From an uncultured Collinsella sp. (lineage in GTDB: Bacteria; Actinomycetota; Coriobacteriia; Coriobacteriales; Coriobacteriaceae): a stretch of 64,000 nt of DNA. Position 1 is the first letter of the stretch. Each line of letters opens with the position of its first letter. A program made the position numbers and the translations under genes. Location of the stretch: NCBI GenBank assembly GCA_900544995.1, contig UQXC01000001.1:1-64000 (forward strand), written 5' to 3'. Positions 8,114 through 17,584 of the stretch are shown here, piece after piece. The notes under the pieces were generated by a model. It was not told the origin of the DNA. It worked only from the letters and a program-made list of their open reading frames with translations, and searched no databases.

Positions 8114-9634
8114 GTGAGAGAGGAGAGCCCCCGACAAGGTATGAGGAGGCCCGACTCGGACCGTGCTTCCTCGCGGCGCAGCACACCGCGTTCCGGTCGC
8201 GGCGGGCAGACGTTTAGCGAACGCTATATTGCCGGCGTTCCCGCCCGTATCATGCGCCCCCGTTTGATATTCATGGCCTGCCTGTTTACCTTGGTGTGCT
8301 TTGGCCTGCTGATGGTGTACTCGGCGTCTTCGGTCGAGGCGCTGCACGAGAATGGCTCGGCGACGTTTTTTCTGTTTCGACAAGCCGCGTTTGCCGGAGT
8401 TGGCGTGCTGGCTATGGTTGCCATCGTGCGCATCTTGCCGGACAGTTGGTTTGGGGAAGACGTGCTCAGGATCTTCCTCATAGGCATGATAGGGCTACTG
8501 TTTCTGGTGTTCTTGGTGGGCAGCGGCAGCCGTGGCGCCACGCGCTGGCTCAACATTGCCGGCATTCAGTTCCAGCCTTCCGAGTTTTTAAAGCCATTTG
8601 CCATTGCGTATTCGGCCATCATGCTTGATCGTTTCTTTTCGCCCGGTGGCAACATCAACGAATTCCTTCGCAAGATGGGCATCTACTTGGGCATTTCGCT
8701 CTTTCTGATCTTTATCCAGCCCGATTTCGGTACTGTCCTGATCATCCTGTTGACCCTCATGTGCATGGCGTTGTTTGCGGGTCTCGACCCCAGATTTATC
8801 ATCGGCGTGCTAATCTTCGGCATTCTCGTGATTGTGATTGCGCTTGTTGCAGAGCCGTACCGTGTGGTGCGTATTCAGGTTGCCTTGAACCCTTGGGCCG
8901 ACGAGTATGGTGACGGCTATCAGGCTACGCTTGCCATCATGGCCTTTGCCTCGGGCGGTCTGTTCGGCCGTGGCATCGGCAACTCAACCATGAAGTACTC
9001 GTATCTGCCCGAGGCGCACAATGACTACATCCTGGCCATCATTGGCGAGGAAGTCGGTTTTGTCGGAACCGTGCTGTTCTTCTTGGTGTTTGCGATGCTG
9101 ATCTATTCGGCGTTTCGCATTGCCGAGCAGGCGACCGATCGTCGGGGCGCGCTTATGGCGTCTGGCTCCGCGGTCATTCTCGCGGTGCAGTTTTTGATTA
9201 ACGCGTTGGGCATCCTCAACGTGTTTCCCATGACGGGCAAACCGTTGCCGTTTATTAGCTACGGCGGTTCGTCGATTATTGTGTCGCTTATGCTTGCCGG
9301 ATTGATCCTGCGCGTTTCGTACGAGAGCGCCCGTCGCGATGAGTACGACCGTCGCCGCGAGAGCTTTGCCGTTATGGATGAGAGTACCGCTGGCGTGCCC
9401 CACGTGCGCGGCGAGCGATCTTCGCGTAACGGTTTTACCGTCCTGGATGGCTCTGCGACCGAGCCGGCAGTCCGCCCGCGTCAGCGAACGGCGCCGCAAG
9501 GTCGTCCTCAGCGCCCCAGCCCTCGCAACGCGGGCGGCGGATATAATCGAATCGATTTGAACTCGGACCCGTCGGCGCGTCTGCGCACCGACGACCAGGG
9601 ACCGCGTGTACGAAGGGACTACCATGACCGATAA
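8114..9634 (+). CDS. ftsW: FtsW, SEDS-family septal peptidoglycan glycosyltransferase
   Basis: FtsW polymerises lipid II at the septum together with FtsI. It is a SEDS membrane protein with about ten transmembrane segments, a basic N-terminal tail of about 40 residues, and an unusually long C-terminal tail of about 110 residues rich in Arg, Pro and Gly. Conserved SEDS blocks are visible, including GSRGATRWLN, the FQPSEF/KP region, and PFISYGGSS. There are three possible starts in frame: TTG 8108, GTG 8114 and ATG 8141. GTG 8114 is chosen because AGGGG (8103-8107) lies six bases upstream. Confidence 0.93.
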   Translation: MREESPRQGMRRPDSDRASSRRSTPRSGRGGQTFSERYIAGVPARIMRPRLIFMACLFTLVCFGLLMVYSASSVEALHENGSATFFLFRQAAFAGVGVLAMVAIVRILPDSWFGEDVLRIFLIGMIGLLFLVFLVGSGSRGATRWLNIAGIQFQPSEFLKPFAIAYSAIMLDRFFSPGGNINEFLRKMGIYLGISLFLIFIQPDFGTVLIILLTLMCMALFAGLDPRFIIGVLIFGILVIVIALVAEPYRVVRIQVALNPWADEYGDGYQATLAIMAFASGGLFGRGIGNSTMKYSYLPEAHNDYILAIIGEEVGFVGTVLFFLVFAMLIYSAFRIAEQATDRRGALMASGSAVILAVQFLINALGILNVFPMTGKPLPFISYGGSSIIVSLMLAGLILRVSYESARRDEYDRRRESFAVMDESTAGVPHVRGERSSRNGFTVLDGSATEPAVRPRQRTAPQGRPQRPSPRNAGGGYNRIDLNSDPSARLRTDDQGPRVRRDYHDR

Positions 9635-10739
9635 GATGACCGTTGCTATTGCAGCCGGCGGCACGGCAGGACACATCAACCCCGCGCTCGCCTTGGCCGA
9701 AGAGCTGCGTGATCGTGGCCACCACGTTGTGTTCGTGGGCCAGTCGCGCAAGCTCGAGGGTCGTCTGGTCCCCGAGGCTGGGTTTGATTTTGTGCCCATT
9801 ACGGTCACTGGCTTCGACCGCTCCCGTCCTTGGACGGCGCTGACCTCGCTGTGGCGTGTCAACAAGGCCAAGCGTGCGCTCGCTGGTCATTTCTCAAAGG
9901 TCGGCAAGCCCGACGCTGCCATCGGTTTCGGAGCCTATGTCGAGGTTCCGCTGCTGGGGTGGTGCAAGGGCGCGGGCGTTCCGTATCTGCTGCATGAGCA
10001 GAACTCTGTTCCGGGCCTGGCCAACAAGATGATGAACTCCCACGCCGCCCGCGTGTGCATCTCGGTGCCGGCAGCGCGTTCGGTCTTTGAGCGCGAAGGT
10101 GACCCTGGCCACGTGCTCATGACCGGCAACCCCGTACGTCGCTCGGTGATCGAGGGCGATCGCGCTCGCGGCCGCAAAGCACTTGGCGTTCCCGAGGACG
10201 CTACGCTGCTGCTCGTCTTTGGCGGTTCACTTGGCGCCCAGCACCTCAACGAGCGCGTGGTTTCGCTCAAAAACGAGCTGCTTTCGCGCAAGAACCTCTA
10301 TGTGTTGCATTCGACGGGTGCCGACGGCTTTGAGGAGACCGAGCGCGCTTTGGCGCTGACGCCCGAGGAGGCGAAGCGTTACCGCGTCCTGCCCTACATC
10401 GACAACATGGGCGATATGCTGGCTGCTGCCGATTTGGTGCTCTCGCGTTCGGGCGCATCGAGCGTGGCCGAGATTGCTGCGCTCGCCGTGCCTTCGGTGC
10501 TCGTGCCGTATCCACATGCGACGGCCGACCACCAAACCACCAATGCTCGTTATCTGGTCGACGCCGGGGCCGGCGTGCTCTGCGCCGATGCCGATATCGA
10601 CGGTTCTGCCTTTGCCGATGAGCTGCTGCACCTGGTCGATGATGCGGCGGCGCGCGAGGCCATGCGTCAGGCGGCGCGTGGTCTGGCTCAGGATAGGGCC
10701 GCCGCTCTTCTGGCCGATGCGGTAGAGGGTTTGCGTTAG
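9624..10739 (+). CDS. murG: UDP-N-acetylglucosamine--lipid I GlcNAc transferase MurG
   Basis: MurG adds GlcNAc to lipid I to make lipid II. It has two Rossmann domains of the GT-B fold. The N-terminal glycine loop GGTAGHINPALALA and the C-terminal GASSVAEIAALAVPSVLVPYP donor-binding region are intact. The frame opens at GTG 9606, but ATG 9624 is preferred because AAGGG lies a few bases before it and the protein then begins MTDKMTVAIAAGG (371 residues). The start codon overlaps the end of ftsW by 11 bases, suggesting coupling. Confidence 0.95.
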   Translation: MTDKMTVAIAAGGTAGHINPALALAEELRDRGHHVVFVGQSRKLEGRLVPEAGFDFVPITVTGFDRSRPWTALTSLWRVNKAKRALAGHFSKVGKPDAAIGFGAYVEVPLLGWCKGAGVPYLLHEQNSVPGLANKMMNSHAARVCISVPAARSVFEREGDPGHVLMTGNPVRRSVIEGDRARGRKALGVPEDATLLLVFGGSLGAQHLNERVVSLKNELLSRKNLYVLHSTGADGFEETERALALTPEEAKRYRVLPYIDNMGDMLAAADLVLSRSGASSVAEIAALAVPSVLVPYPHATADHQTTNARYLVDAGAGVLCADADIDGSAFADELLHLVDDAAAREAMRQAARGLAQDRAAALLADAVEGLR

Positions 10740-10836
10740 TTAGACGGGATATCGTCGGTCGTCCTCGCGCTGATGCGGTAGGTGCGGTACAGTTAACGGG
10801 TTACAGGCAGTGTTTACGCAAGGAGTACACGAGCAC

Positions 10837-12255
10837 ATGGCTGATTCCCAGACTGCAACCTCCGCGCCCGAGTTTAAGAGCGCCCACTTTATCGGTATCG
10901 GCGGCGCCGGCATGAGCGGCATCGCCCTCGTTCTGCACGAGCGCGGTTATGCCGTTACCGGCTCCGACCTTAAGACGTCACGTTATATCCGCCAGCTTAC
11001 CCGCGCTGGTGTGAAGGTGCATGTGGGCCATGAGGCCGCCACGATCGACGAGGTCAAGCCCGACGTGGTTGTTGTCTCCACCGCTATTCCGGAGTCCAAC
11101 CCTGAGCTCGTGCGCGCTCGCGAGCTGGGCATTCCCGTGTGGCCCCGTGCCAAGATGCTCTCTGCTTTGGGCCACGGCTACACGACTGTCGCTGTTGCCG
11201 GCACGCATGGCAAGACCACCACGTCTTCGATGTGCGCCACCATGCTCGACCGCATGGGTCTGGATCCGAGCTTCTTGATCGGTGGCATCGTCGAGGGCTA
11301 TGACACGAACGGCAAGAACGGCTCGGGCGACTACTTTGTCGCCGAGGCCGACGAGTCCGACAGCTCCTTCCTGTTCCTGAACCCCAACGTTGTCATTGTG
11401 ACCAACGTCGAGGCCGACCACCTCGATCACTACTCGGGTATCGAGGAGATCGAGGCGACTTTCGCCAAATTCATGAGCCTGGTGGGCGAGGACGGCACTG
11501 TCATCGTCTGCGGCGAGGACCCGCATCTGGTCGAGCTCGCCAAGTCGACGGGCCGTCACGTGCTTTCCTACGGCTTTGCCGAGAGCAACGACATCGTCTG
11601 CATGCACCCGGATGTTAAGGGCATCCAGAGTGACTTTATCGTTCGCTTTGAGGACGACACTGAGCATGCTGTGGAGATCAAGAGCAATCCCGGTCGCCAC
11701 AACATGCTCAACGCCACGGCGGTGCTCACCGTCGCACATGTCCTGGGCCTTGACATTGACGCCGCCGCCAAGGCGCTCTCGAGCTTTGAGGGCGTCCGTC
11801 GTCGCTTTACCCACGTGGGCGATATCGATGGCATCACCGTGGTCGATGATTACGGCCATCACCCCACCGAGATCAAGGCGACGCTTGCTGCTGCTTCGTC
11901 GCTGGGCTACAAGCACGTCGACGTCGTGTTCCAGCCGCACCGCTATTCGCGCCTGCAGGCCCTGTGCGACGACTTTGCCGATGCATTTGCCAATGCCGAT
12001 AAACTGCTGCTGATTGATGTGTTCTCGGCTGGCGAGATGCCCATTCCGGGTGTCACCTCTAAGATGCTCGCCGATACCGTGCGCGCCAAGCATCCTGGCA
12101 AGGAGGTCGTGTACTGCTCCAGCCGTCTTGAGCTCAATCAGGAGCTCGAGCAGATGGTGGGCGAGGGCGACCTGCTGCTCACCATGGGTGCCGGTGACGT
12201 TACGACCGTAGGTCCCGAGTTTATCGAGTATCTGACTGCCAAGAAAGACGCTTAA
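10837..12255 (+). CDS. murC: UDP-N-acetylmuramate--L-alanine ligase MurC
   Basis: MurC adds the first L-Ala to UDP-MurNAc. The 472-residue protein opens with the nucleotide-binding loop HFIGIGGAGMSGIA, followed by the ATPase P-loop AGTHGKTTTSS and the C-terminal VDDYGHHPTEIKATL block, which is typical of MurC. ATG 10837 is chosen over the upstream GTG 10810 because an AAGGAG site lies between them, although the 11-base spacing is long. About 97 bases separate it from murG, with no recognisable gene in the gap. Confidence 0.95.
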   Translation: MADSQTATSAPEFKSAHFIGIGGAGMSGIALVLHERGYAVTGSDLKTSRYIRQLTRAGVKVHVGHEAATIDEVKPDVVVVSTAIPESNPELVRARELGIPVWPRAKMLSALGHGYTTVAVAGTHGKTTTSSMCATMLDRMGLDPSFLIGGIVEGYDTNGKNGSGDYFVAEADESDSSFLFLNPNVVIVTNVEADHLDHYSGIEEIEATFAKFMSLVGEDGTVIVCGEDPHLVELAKSTGRHVLSYGFAESNDIVCMHPDVKGIQSDFIVRFEDDTEHAVEIKSNPGRHNMLNATAVLTVAHVLGLDIDAAAKALSSFEGVRRRFTHVGDIDGITVVDDYGHHPTEIKATLAAASSLGYKHVDVVFQPHRYSRLQALCDDFADAFANADKLLLIDVFSAGEMPIPGVTSKMLADTVRAKHPGKEVVYCSSRLELNQELEQMVGEGDLLLTMGAGDVTTVGPEFIEYLTAKKDA

Positions 12256-12260
12256 GTCTA

Positions 12261-13172
12261 ATGGGTCTGTTTAACGCCGTCATGGCGCTCTCGGGCATGA
12301 TCGACACGGATGTGATCGAGGACGAGCGCCTTGCGCGTCATACGAGCTATCGTATCGGCGGCAAGGCCGACCTCTTTGTGACGTGCCATAGCTATCATGC
12401 CCTCCGCCGCGCCGTGGCGGTGCTCGATCGCGAGCAGGTGCCGTGGGTCATCATCGGCAAGGGCTCCAATCTGCTGGTTGCCGATGGCGGTTATCGCGGC
12501 GCCGTCATTTCGCTCGGACGTGAGTTTCAGCGCACGGTTGTTGCCGATGACGGTTGTACGCTGACGGTCGGTGCGGGCGTGATGTTTGCGCGCCTGGTCA
12601 ACGATGCCCTGTCGCGTAGCCTCTCGGGCCTTGAGTTTGCCGTTGGCATCCCTGGCTCGGTTGGCGGTGCGATATCTATGAATGCCGGCACACGGACCGA
12701 GTGGATTGGCTCGCTGGTTGAGGATGTCGTAACGTTTGACCCGGCATCCGGTATCAAGCATTATGCGGGGTCCGAGATCACTTGGGGCTACCGCGAATGT
12801 AGCCTTCCCCGCAATGAGATCATCCTCGAGTGCGTGCTCAAGCTTAAACCGGCGGCCAAGGCCGACATCCGCGAGCGCATGGAACGGTACCTGACGAGGC
12901 GCAAGCGTACGCAGCCCATGGGTCGCGCATCCTGCGGGTCGGTCTTTCGCAACCCGCCCGATGCGAGTGTGGGCAAGCTTATCGAGGATTGTGGATTAAA
13001 GGGTTTTTCGATTGGCGGCGCGGAAGTTTCGCCCGTTCACGCTAATTTTATCGTTAATAACGGAACTGCCTCGGCCGATGACGTTGCCGCGGTTATCAGA
13101 CATGTGCACGGAAAGGTGAGGGAGGCGTATGGCATCGAGCTCAGACCGGAAGTTAAATTCCTCGGCTTCTAG
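12261..13172 (+). CDS. murB: UDP-N-acetylenolpyruvoylglucosamine reductase MurB
   Basis: MurB is an FAD enzyme that reduces UDP-GlcNAc-enolpyruvate to UDP-MurNAc with NADPH. In 303 residues it shows the FAD-binding elements (RHTSYRIGGKAD; IGKGSNLLVADGG; GIPGSVGGAISMNAG) and the substrate-side GRASCGSVFRNP segment containing the catalytic Ser of the type I family. The start is 5 bases after murC. The last 44 bases overlap the start of ftsQ in another frame. Confidence 0.95.
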   Translation: MGLFNAVMALSGMIDTDVIEDERLARHTSYRIGGKADLFVTCHSYHALRRAVAVLDREQVPWVIIGKGSNLLVADGGYRGAVISLGREFQRTVVADDGCTLTVGAGVMFARLVNDALSRSLSGLEFAVGIPGSVGGAISMNAGTRTEWIGSLVEDVVTFDPASGIKHYAGSEITWGYRECSLPRNEIILECVLKLKPAAKADIRERMERYLTRRKRTQPMGRASCGSVFRNPPDASVGKLIEDCGLKGFSIGGAEVSPVHANFIVNNGTASADDVAAVIRHVHGKVREAYGIELRPEVKFLGF

Positions 13173-14385
13173 AGCATCGAAACCCACCTTCCGCCGCGCC
13201 GGAGGGCGTTCCGGCGCGCCTGCCAAACCTCAACGCAATACCGTCGCGCACTCTAAGTCTGTCGGGCATGCTCGACAGACCAGTCGTCCGGTTGTCGGCT
13301 CGCAGCTCGGTAATCGTCCGGCCGCAAAAAAGTCCTCGCGTCCCTCGGTGACGTCAAAGCCTGTTATGGGCGCCAAACCCGCCCGTCCCATGGCAACTCC
13401 TAAGCCCTCGACGGGAACTAAAGCGCCGCGTCCAGGTCGCACGCTGGGCGCATCGAAACCGCGCTCGCTGACATCGGTGCCGGCTACCGCCAAGAAGCCT
13501 TCGGGTAAAAAAAGCGTCAACCCGTTGTCTTCACTTGGGGCGATGGTAAATAAAACATCAGACGCCGCTTCTGTCGTTGCAGGCAAAGGCAAAATCGTGG
13601 GCGGCGTTCTGGCCGCCTTGGCCGTGCTCGTCGTCGTTGCCATCGTGGTGATCAACTCTGGATTGTTTACCGCCACTGATATTCAGATTCAAGGCAGCGA
13701 GCATGTGACGAAGCACGATGCTATCCAGCTGATCGATTTGCCCGAGGGAACGTCGCTTTTTAACGTCGATCCCGACCAGATTACCGAGGACCTCAAGCAG
13801 AATCCGTGGGTCTCGGGCGTGGATGTCCAGCGTCAGTTCCCGCATACGCTCATCATTACGCCGATGGAGCGCAAGGTCATCGCAATTGCCTATATCAGTT
13901 CCGATGACCTTGCCTGGGCCATCGGGGATGATGACACCTGGATCGCCCCACTGTCGACGTCGGTCGAAGTGGACGACCAGGGCAACGTCATCACGACAGG
14001 GCAGGGCTCAAATACCTTGACCGGAATCGATGCCGCGCTGGCGCTCGCTAAGCACTATGGCGCGGTGTTGTTGACTGATGTCTCGGCGGATGTCGCTCCG
14101 GTTTCCGGCCAGGCAGTGAGCTCCAAGGCCGTTAAGGCTGGCTTGGATTATGTGCGTGGTTTTTCGAGCGAGTTCTTGGGACAAGTCAAGGATATTTCCA
14201 CGCCTTCGGTCGAAGCCATCTCGGCAAACCTCAATAACGGCATTGAGGTGTCGCTGGGCGATTCGAACGATATCGTCAAGAAGGAGCGCGTAGTCACCAA
14301 GCTGCTTTCGCAGGTAGAGGGCGTAACGTATATCAATGTGCGCTCTCCGGGTAACTATACATTTAGGAACGCTCCGACCTCGTAG
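13129..14385 (+). CDS. ftsQ: FtsQ/DivIB cell division protein with long basic tail
   Basis: The 418-residue bitopic protein has an exceptionally long cytoplasmic tail (1-155) rich in Lys, Arg, Pro, Ser and Ala. One transmembrane helix (about 160-180) follows, then a POTRA domain (about 182-250, FTATDIQIQGSEHVTKHDAI onward) and a FtsQ-type beta domain. FtsQ/DivIB scaffolds FtsL and FtsB at the septum. The start at 13129 has GGGAGG upstream and lies inside murB, giving a 44-bp overlap. No later in-frame start with a ribosome site fits as well. Confidence 0.88.
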   Translation: MASSSDRKLNSSASRASKPTFRRAGGRSGAPAKPQRNTVAHSKSVGHARQTSRPVVGSQLGNRPAAKKSSRPSVTSKPVMGAKPARPMATPKPSTGTKAPRPGRTLGASKPRSLTSVPATAKKPSGKKSVNPLSSLGAMVNKTSDAASVVAGKGKIVGGVLAALAVLVVVAIVVINSGLFTATDIQIQGSEHVTKHDAIQLIDLPEGTSLFNVDPDQITEDLKQNPWVSGVDVQRQFPHTLIITPMERKVIAIAYISSDDLAWAIGDDDTWIAPLSTSVEVDDQGNVITTGQGSNTLTGIDAALALAKHYGAVLLTDVSADVAPVSGQAVSSKAVKAGLDYVRGFSSEFLGQVKDISTPSVEAISANLNNGIEVSLGDSNDIVKKERVVTKLLSQVEGVTYINVRSPGNYTFRNAPTS

Positions 14386-14584
14386 CGCTGGTTGATGCTT
14401 TGTTGAGGGGCCATACCACGCCGTTTATCTGGTTTGTTTGGTTTTCACGGTCAATTATTTGACTGATACGTTCATAATGTGCAAACATAATACGGTTTAC
14501 CTTTGCATTTACTTTCAACCTGAAGGTTAATGTGCGCAGGGGTCGACCCATGCTATGGCTATAACCTTTGTTCGGAGGACCGAC
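14386..14584 (+). promoter_or_regulatory. ftsQ-ftsZ spacer with probable ftsZ promoter
   Basis: This spacer of about 200 bases is AT-rich compared with its surroundings, a sign of a promoter. TTGACT (14459-14464) is a good -35 box, but the two CATAAT hexamers (14473 and 14486) are 8 and 21 bases away, so the exact promoter is unclear. ftsA, which often fills this spot, is absent. Confidence 0.4.
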
Positions 14585-15739
14585 ATGCACGAGACAGAGA
14601 TCAACAACTACCTTGCCGTCATTAAGGTGGTCGGCGTCGGCGGCGGCGGTACCAACGCGGTCAATCGAATGATCGAAGAGGGCATCCGCGGCGTCGAGTT
14701 TGTTGCCATCAACACCGATGCTCAGGCACTCGCGATCTCTGATGCCGATATCAAGGTGCACATCGGCACCGACCTTACCCGCGGCCTGGGCGCCGGCGCC
14801 AACCCCGAGGTTGGCCGCAAGGCTGCCGATGAGTCCCGCGACGACATTGCCGAGGCGCTCGCTGGCGCCGACATGGTGTTCATCACCTGCGGCGAGGGCG
14901 GTGGCACCGGTACCGGCGCTGCTCCCATCGTTGCCGATATCGCGATGAACGAGGTCGGTGCGCTGACCGTCGCCGTCGTGACCAAGCCCTTCACCTTCGA
15001 GGGCCGCAAGCGCAAGAAGAGCGCCGAGGAGGGCATTAAGACCCTCTCCGATTGCGTCGACACCATGATCGTCATCCCTAACGATAAGCTGCTCGACATC
15101 GCCGAGAAGAAGACCACCATGCTCGAGGCCTTCGCGATTGCCGATGGCGTCCTTTCCCAGGGCACCCAGGGCATCACCGACCTCATCACCGTCCCCGGTA
15201 TCATCAACCTGGACTTCGCCGATGTTAAGACCATCATGAAGCAGGCCGGTACCGCCATGATGGGTATCGGTACCTCTTCTGGGGACACCCGTGCCGTCGA
15301 CGCTGCCCAGCAGGCCATCTCCAGCCCGCTGCTCGAGAGCTCCATCGATGGTGCCACGCGCGTGCTGCTCTCCATCGCCGGTTCCAAGGACCTGGGCATC
15401 CAGGAGATCAGCGACGCCGCCGACGTTGTCGCCAACGCCGTCGACCCCGAGGCCAACATCATCTTCGGTACCGTTGTCGACGAGTCCCTGGGCGATCAGG
15501 TGCGTATCACCGTCATCGCTACGGGCTTCTCCGACTCCAACGTCAACCGTCAGGACGAGCTCTTTGCTGCTCAGCAGTCTCAGAGCAAGGCCGCTGCCTC
15601 CGCTGAGCCGCAGCGCACCGCTCCTGCCACGAGCCCGGCTCAGGCCGCTCCGACCCGCAACGTCGGTGGCACCGAGCTTCCTAACTTCGGCAACGATCAG
15701 TTCGAGCTTCCCGACTTCCTGAAGCGCGGTAGCTTCTAA
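14585..15739 (+). CDS. ftsZ: Cell division GTPase FtsZ
   Basis: FtsZ is the tubulin-like GTPase that forms the division ring. The 384-residue protein shows the [11 protein letters not shown] loop, the tubulin signature [10 protein letters not shown], and the T7-loop region. The C-terminal linker is rich in Ala, Gln and Pro, and the conserved tail LPDFLKR at the extreme end is the peptide that in other bacteria binds SepF or FtsA. ATG 14585 is chosen because GGAGG lies a few bases upstream; the frame also has an ATG ten codons earlier without a ribosome site. A strong terminator follows. Confidence 0.97.
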   Translation: MHETEINNYLAVIKVVGVGGGGTNAVNRMIEEGIRGVEFVAINTDAQALAISDADIKVHIGTDLTRGLGAGANPEVGRKAADESRDDIAEALAGADMVFITCGEGGGTGTGAAPIVADIAMNEVGALTVAVVTKPFTFEGRKRKKSAEEGIKTLSDCVDTMIVIPNDKLLDIAEKKTTMLEAFAIADGVLSQGTQGITDLITVPGIINLDFADVKTIMKQAGTAMMGIGTSSGDTRAVDAAQQAISSPLLESSIDGATRVLLSIAGSKDLGIQEISDAADVVANAVDPEANIIFGTVVDESLGDQVRITVIATGFSDSNVNRQDELFAAQQSQSKAAASAEPQRTAPATSPAQAAPTRNVGGTELPNFGNDQFELPDFLKRGSF

Positions 15740-15765
15740 GTCGTTCTTTGCATTGTTGTGCACAG

Positions 15766-15794
15766 GGGCGTGTCCGTATGGACGCGCCCTTTTT
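15766..15794 (+). terminator. Rho-independent terminator after ftsZ
   Basis: GGGCGTGTCC (15766-15775) pairs with GGACGCGCCC (15780-15789) across a four-base loop, with one G-T pair, followed by TTTTT. It closes the mraZ-ftsZ transcript. Confidence 0.9.
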
Positions 15795-15949
15795 ATTTCG
15801 ACTTTGTAAACTAGAACCTCCAATCTCTTTACGTTCCCTTTACGATTGCCTCCAGCGCAGCAGGTATCCTTTTAGAGAAGTATGACAGCCGTATAAACGC
15901 GGGCTGTAGCGGCGATGCCGCGGTACTTGTGTTATTAGGAGGCTTTAGT

Positions 15950-16750
15950 ATGGCAGCACGTGCGGACAAAGTTTCGCGTGTCGACCATGATGGAGTTACG
16001 TTGGTGGAGGGCGCGACATCCGATGTTCGCTTTGCCTTCACCGAGCGCGCCGGTGGCGTTTCCGAAGATGCGTACTCCTCACTCAACTTGGGCTCGCATG
16101 TTGGCGATGACCCCTTTGCTGTTCAAGAAAATCGTTGTCGTGCGCTCGAGGCTATGGGTGCCGCCGAGTGCGGGCACAACCTGCTCGTTCCCAATCAGGT
16201 CCATGGTGATCATATCGTTGCGGTGACCTCGAACGGCGCCGATGACCTTGAGGACGTTCGCGAGCAGATTGCCGAGGGCTGTGATGCCATCGTCTGCACG
16301 GCGCATAACGTGCCCGTGCTGCTCTGCTTTGCCGACTGCGTTCCCGTGGTGCTGGTGGCCCCCGGCGGATTTGCCGTGGTGCACTCCGGTTGGAAGGGCA
16401 CGATTGCACGTATTTCCGCCAAGGCGTGCCAGGCGCTTTGCGATGCTGCCGGTTGCGATGCGAGCGACGTTTCCGCCTATATCGGCCCCCATATCTTGGG
16501 TGACGAATATGAGGTATCCCAGGAACTCATGGATCGCTTTGCCGCCGAGTTCTCTTGCATCGATGCGAATACCTCTCGCATGCTTGATCTTTCCGCTGCC
16601 ATTCGCGAGGCGCTGGTAGATGTCGGTGTCGACGCGGATAATATCGTGGATACCCAGCTTTCGACCGTGCGTCAGAACGACCGCTTTTATTCCTACCGTA
16701 ACGAGGACGGCACCTGTGGGCGCCATGCTGCGATCGGCGTGATGCTATGA
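15950..16750 (+). CDS. pgeF: Peptidoglycan editing factor PgeF (YfiH/laccase-domain family)
   Basis: The 266-residue protein belongs to the DUF152/YlmD family. The founding member in E. coli removes L-Ser from wrongly made UDP-MurNAc-L-Ser. The metal-site blocks FADCVPVVLV and VVHSGWKGT are intact. The predicted start is ATG 15950, with GGAGG seven bases upstream; the in-frame GTG 15929 lacks a site. In most actinobacteria this gene adjoins yggS and sepF, but here the pst operon intervenes. Its stop overlaps the pstS start by four bases (ATGA). Confidence 0.9.
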   Translation: MAARADKVSRVDHDGVTLVEGATSDVRFAFTERAGGVSEDAYSSLNLGSHVGDDPFAVQENRCRALEAMGAAECGHNLLVPNQVHGDHIVAVTSNGADDLEDVREQIAEGCDAIVCTAHNVPVLLCFADCVPVVLVAPGGFAVVHSGWKGTIARISAKACQALCDAAGCDASDVSAYIGPHILGDEYEVSQELMDRFAAEFSCIDANTSRMLDLSAAIREALVDVGVDADNIVDTQLSTVRQNDRFYSYRNEDGTCGRHAAIGVML

Positions 16751-17583
16751 GAAAGATCGTATCGGTCCTGAGCGCCGCTGTGCTTACGCTTACGCTGTGC
16801 GCCTGTTCTTCGGGATCTTCTACCTCTTCCATTACCGTGGCCGGCTCCACGACCTGCCTTCCTATCGCCGAGATTGCGGCCGAGGGCTTTAAGGAGGAGA
16901 CCGGCATCGACGTGCTCGTTTCCGGTTTGGGTTCTTCCGCTGGGATCGAGGCCGTCAGCGCCGGCACGGCCGATATCGCCAGCTCCTCCCGTGGACTCAA
17001 TGCCGACGAACAGGATCTGGGCCTGACTCCCATCGTCATTGCCCACGACGGTATTGCGGTCATCGTGAACGACGACAACCCCGTCGATAACCTCTCGACC
17101 GAGCAGCTCCGCGATATCTACGCCGGCAAGATTACCAATTGGAAAGAGGTCGGTGGCGAGGACCTGAGGATTCAGGTCATCAACCGAGACGAGGCGTCCG
17201 GTACGCGCGAGGCCTTCCGTACCATCGTGATGGATGGCACGCCGTTCGATCGCCGCTCGGCTGTTCTTTCGGGTACGGGCCAGGTGCGCGACGTGGTATC
17301 TCGTTCGCGTGGGGCCATCGGCTACATTTCGCTGGGCTTCGTCGATAGCCTCAACGCCAAGACCTCGGTCAAGGCTGTCTCGGTCAATCATGTTGAGGCG
17401 TCCGAGAAGACGGTCGCGAGTGGCGGCTATCCCATCTCGCGCGACCTTTACTTCTTTGTGAAGGGTGCGCCTTCGCAGCAGGCGCAGGATTACATCGACT
17501 ACGTGACGTCCGAAAAGATGGACAAGCAGATTCGCGAGGCGGGCTTTATTCCCGTCACCAACGACGAGAAGGGGAGTGAGTAG
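16747..17583 (+). CDS. pstS: Phosphate ABC transporter substrate-binding lipoprotein PstS
   Basis: PstS is the extracytoplasmic phosphate receptor of the high-affinity Pst system. The 278-residue precursor has a lipoprotein signal peptide ending in LCAC (Cys20 is the probable lipidated residue), then a type II periplasmic-binding fold. Phosphate-binding segments such as SSRGLNADE and RDEASGTREAF are visible. The gene overlaps pgeF by four bases and leads directly into pstC, so it is probably co-transcribed with pgeF. Confidence 0.93.
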   Translation: MRKIVSVLSAAVLTLTLCACSSGSSTSSITVAGSTTCLPIAEIAAEGFKEETGIDVLVSGLGSSAGIEAVSAGTADIASSSRGLNADEQDLGLTPIVIAHDGIAVIVNDDNPVDNLSTEQLRDIYAGKITNWKEVGGEDLRIQVINRDEASGTREAFRTIVMDGTPFDRRSAVLSGTGQVRDVVSRSRGAIGYISLGFVDSLNAKTSVKAVSVNHVEASEKTVASGGYPISRDLYFFVKGAPSQQAQDYIDYVTSEKMDKQIREAGFIPVTNDEKGSE

Positions 17584-17584
17584 C

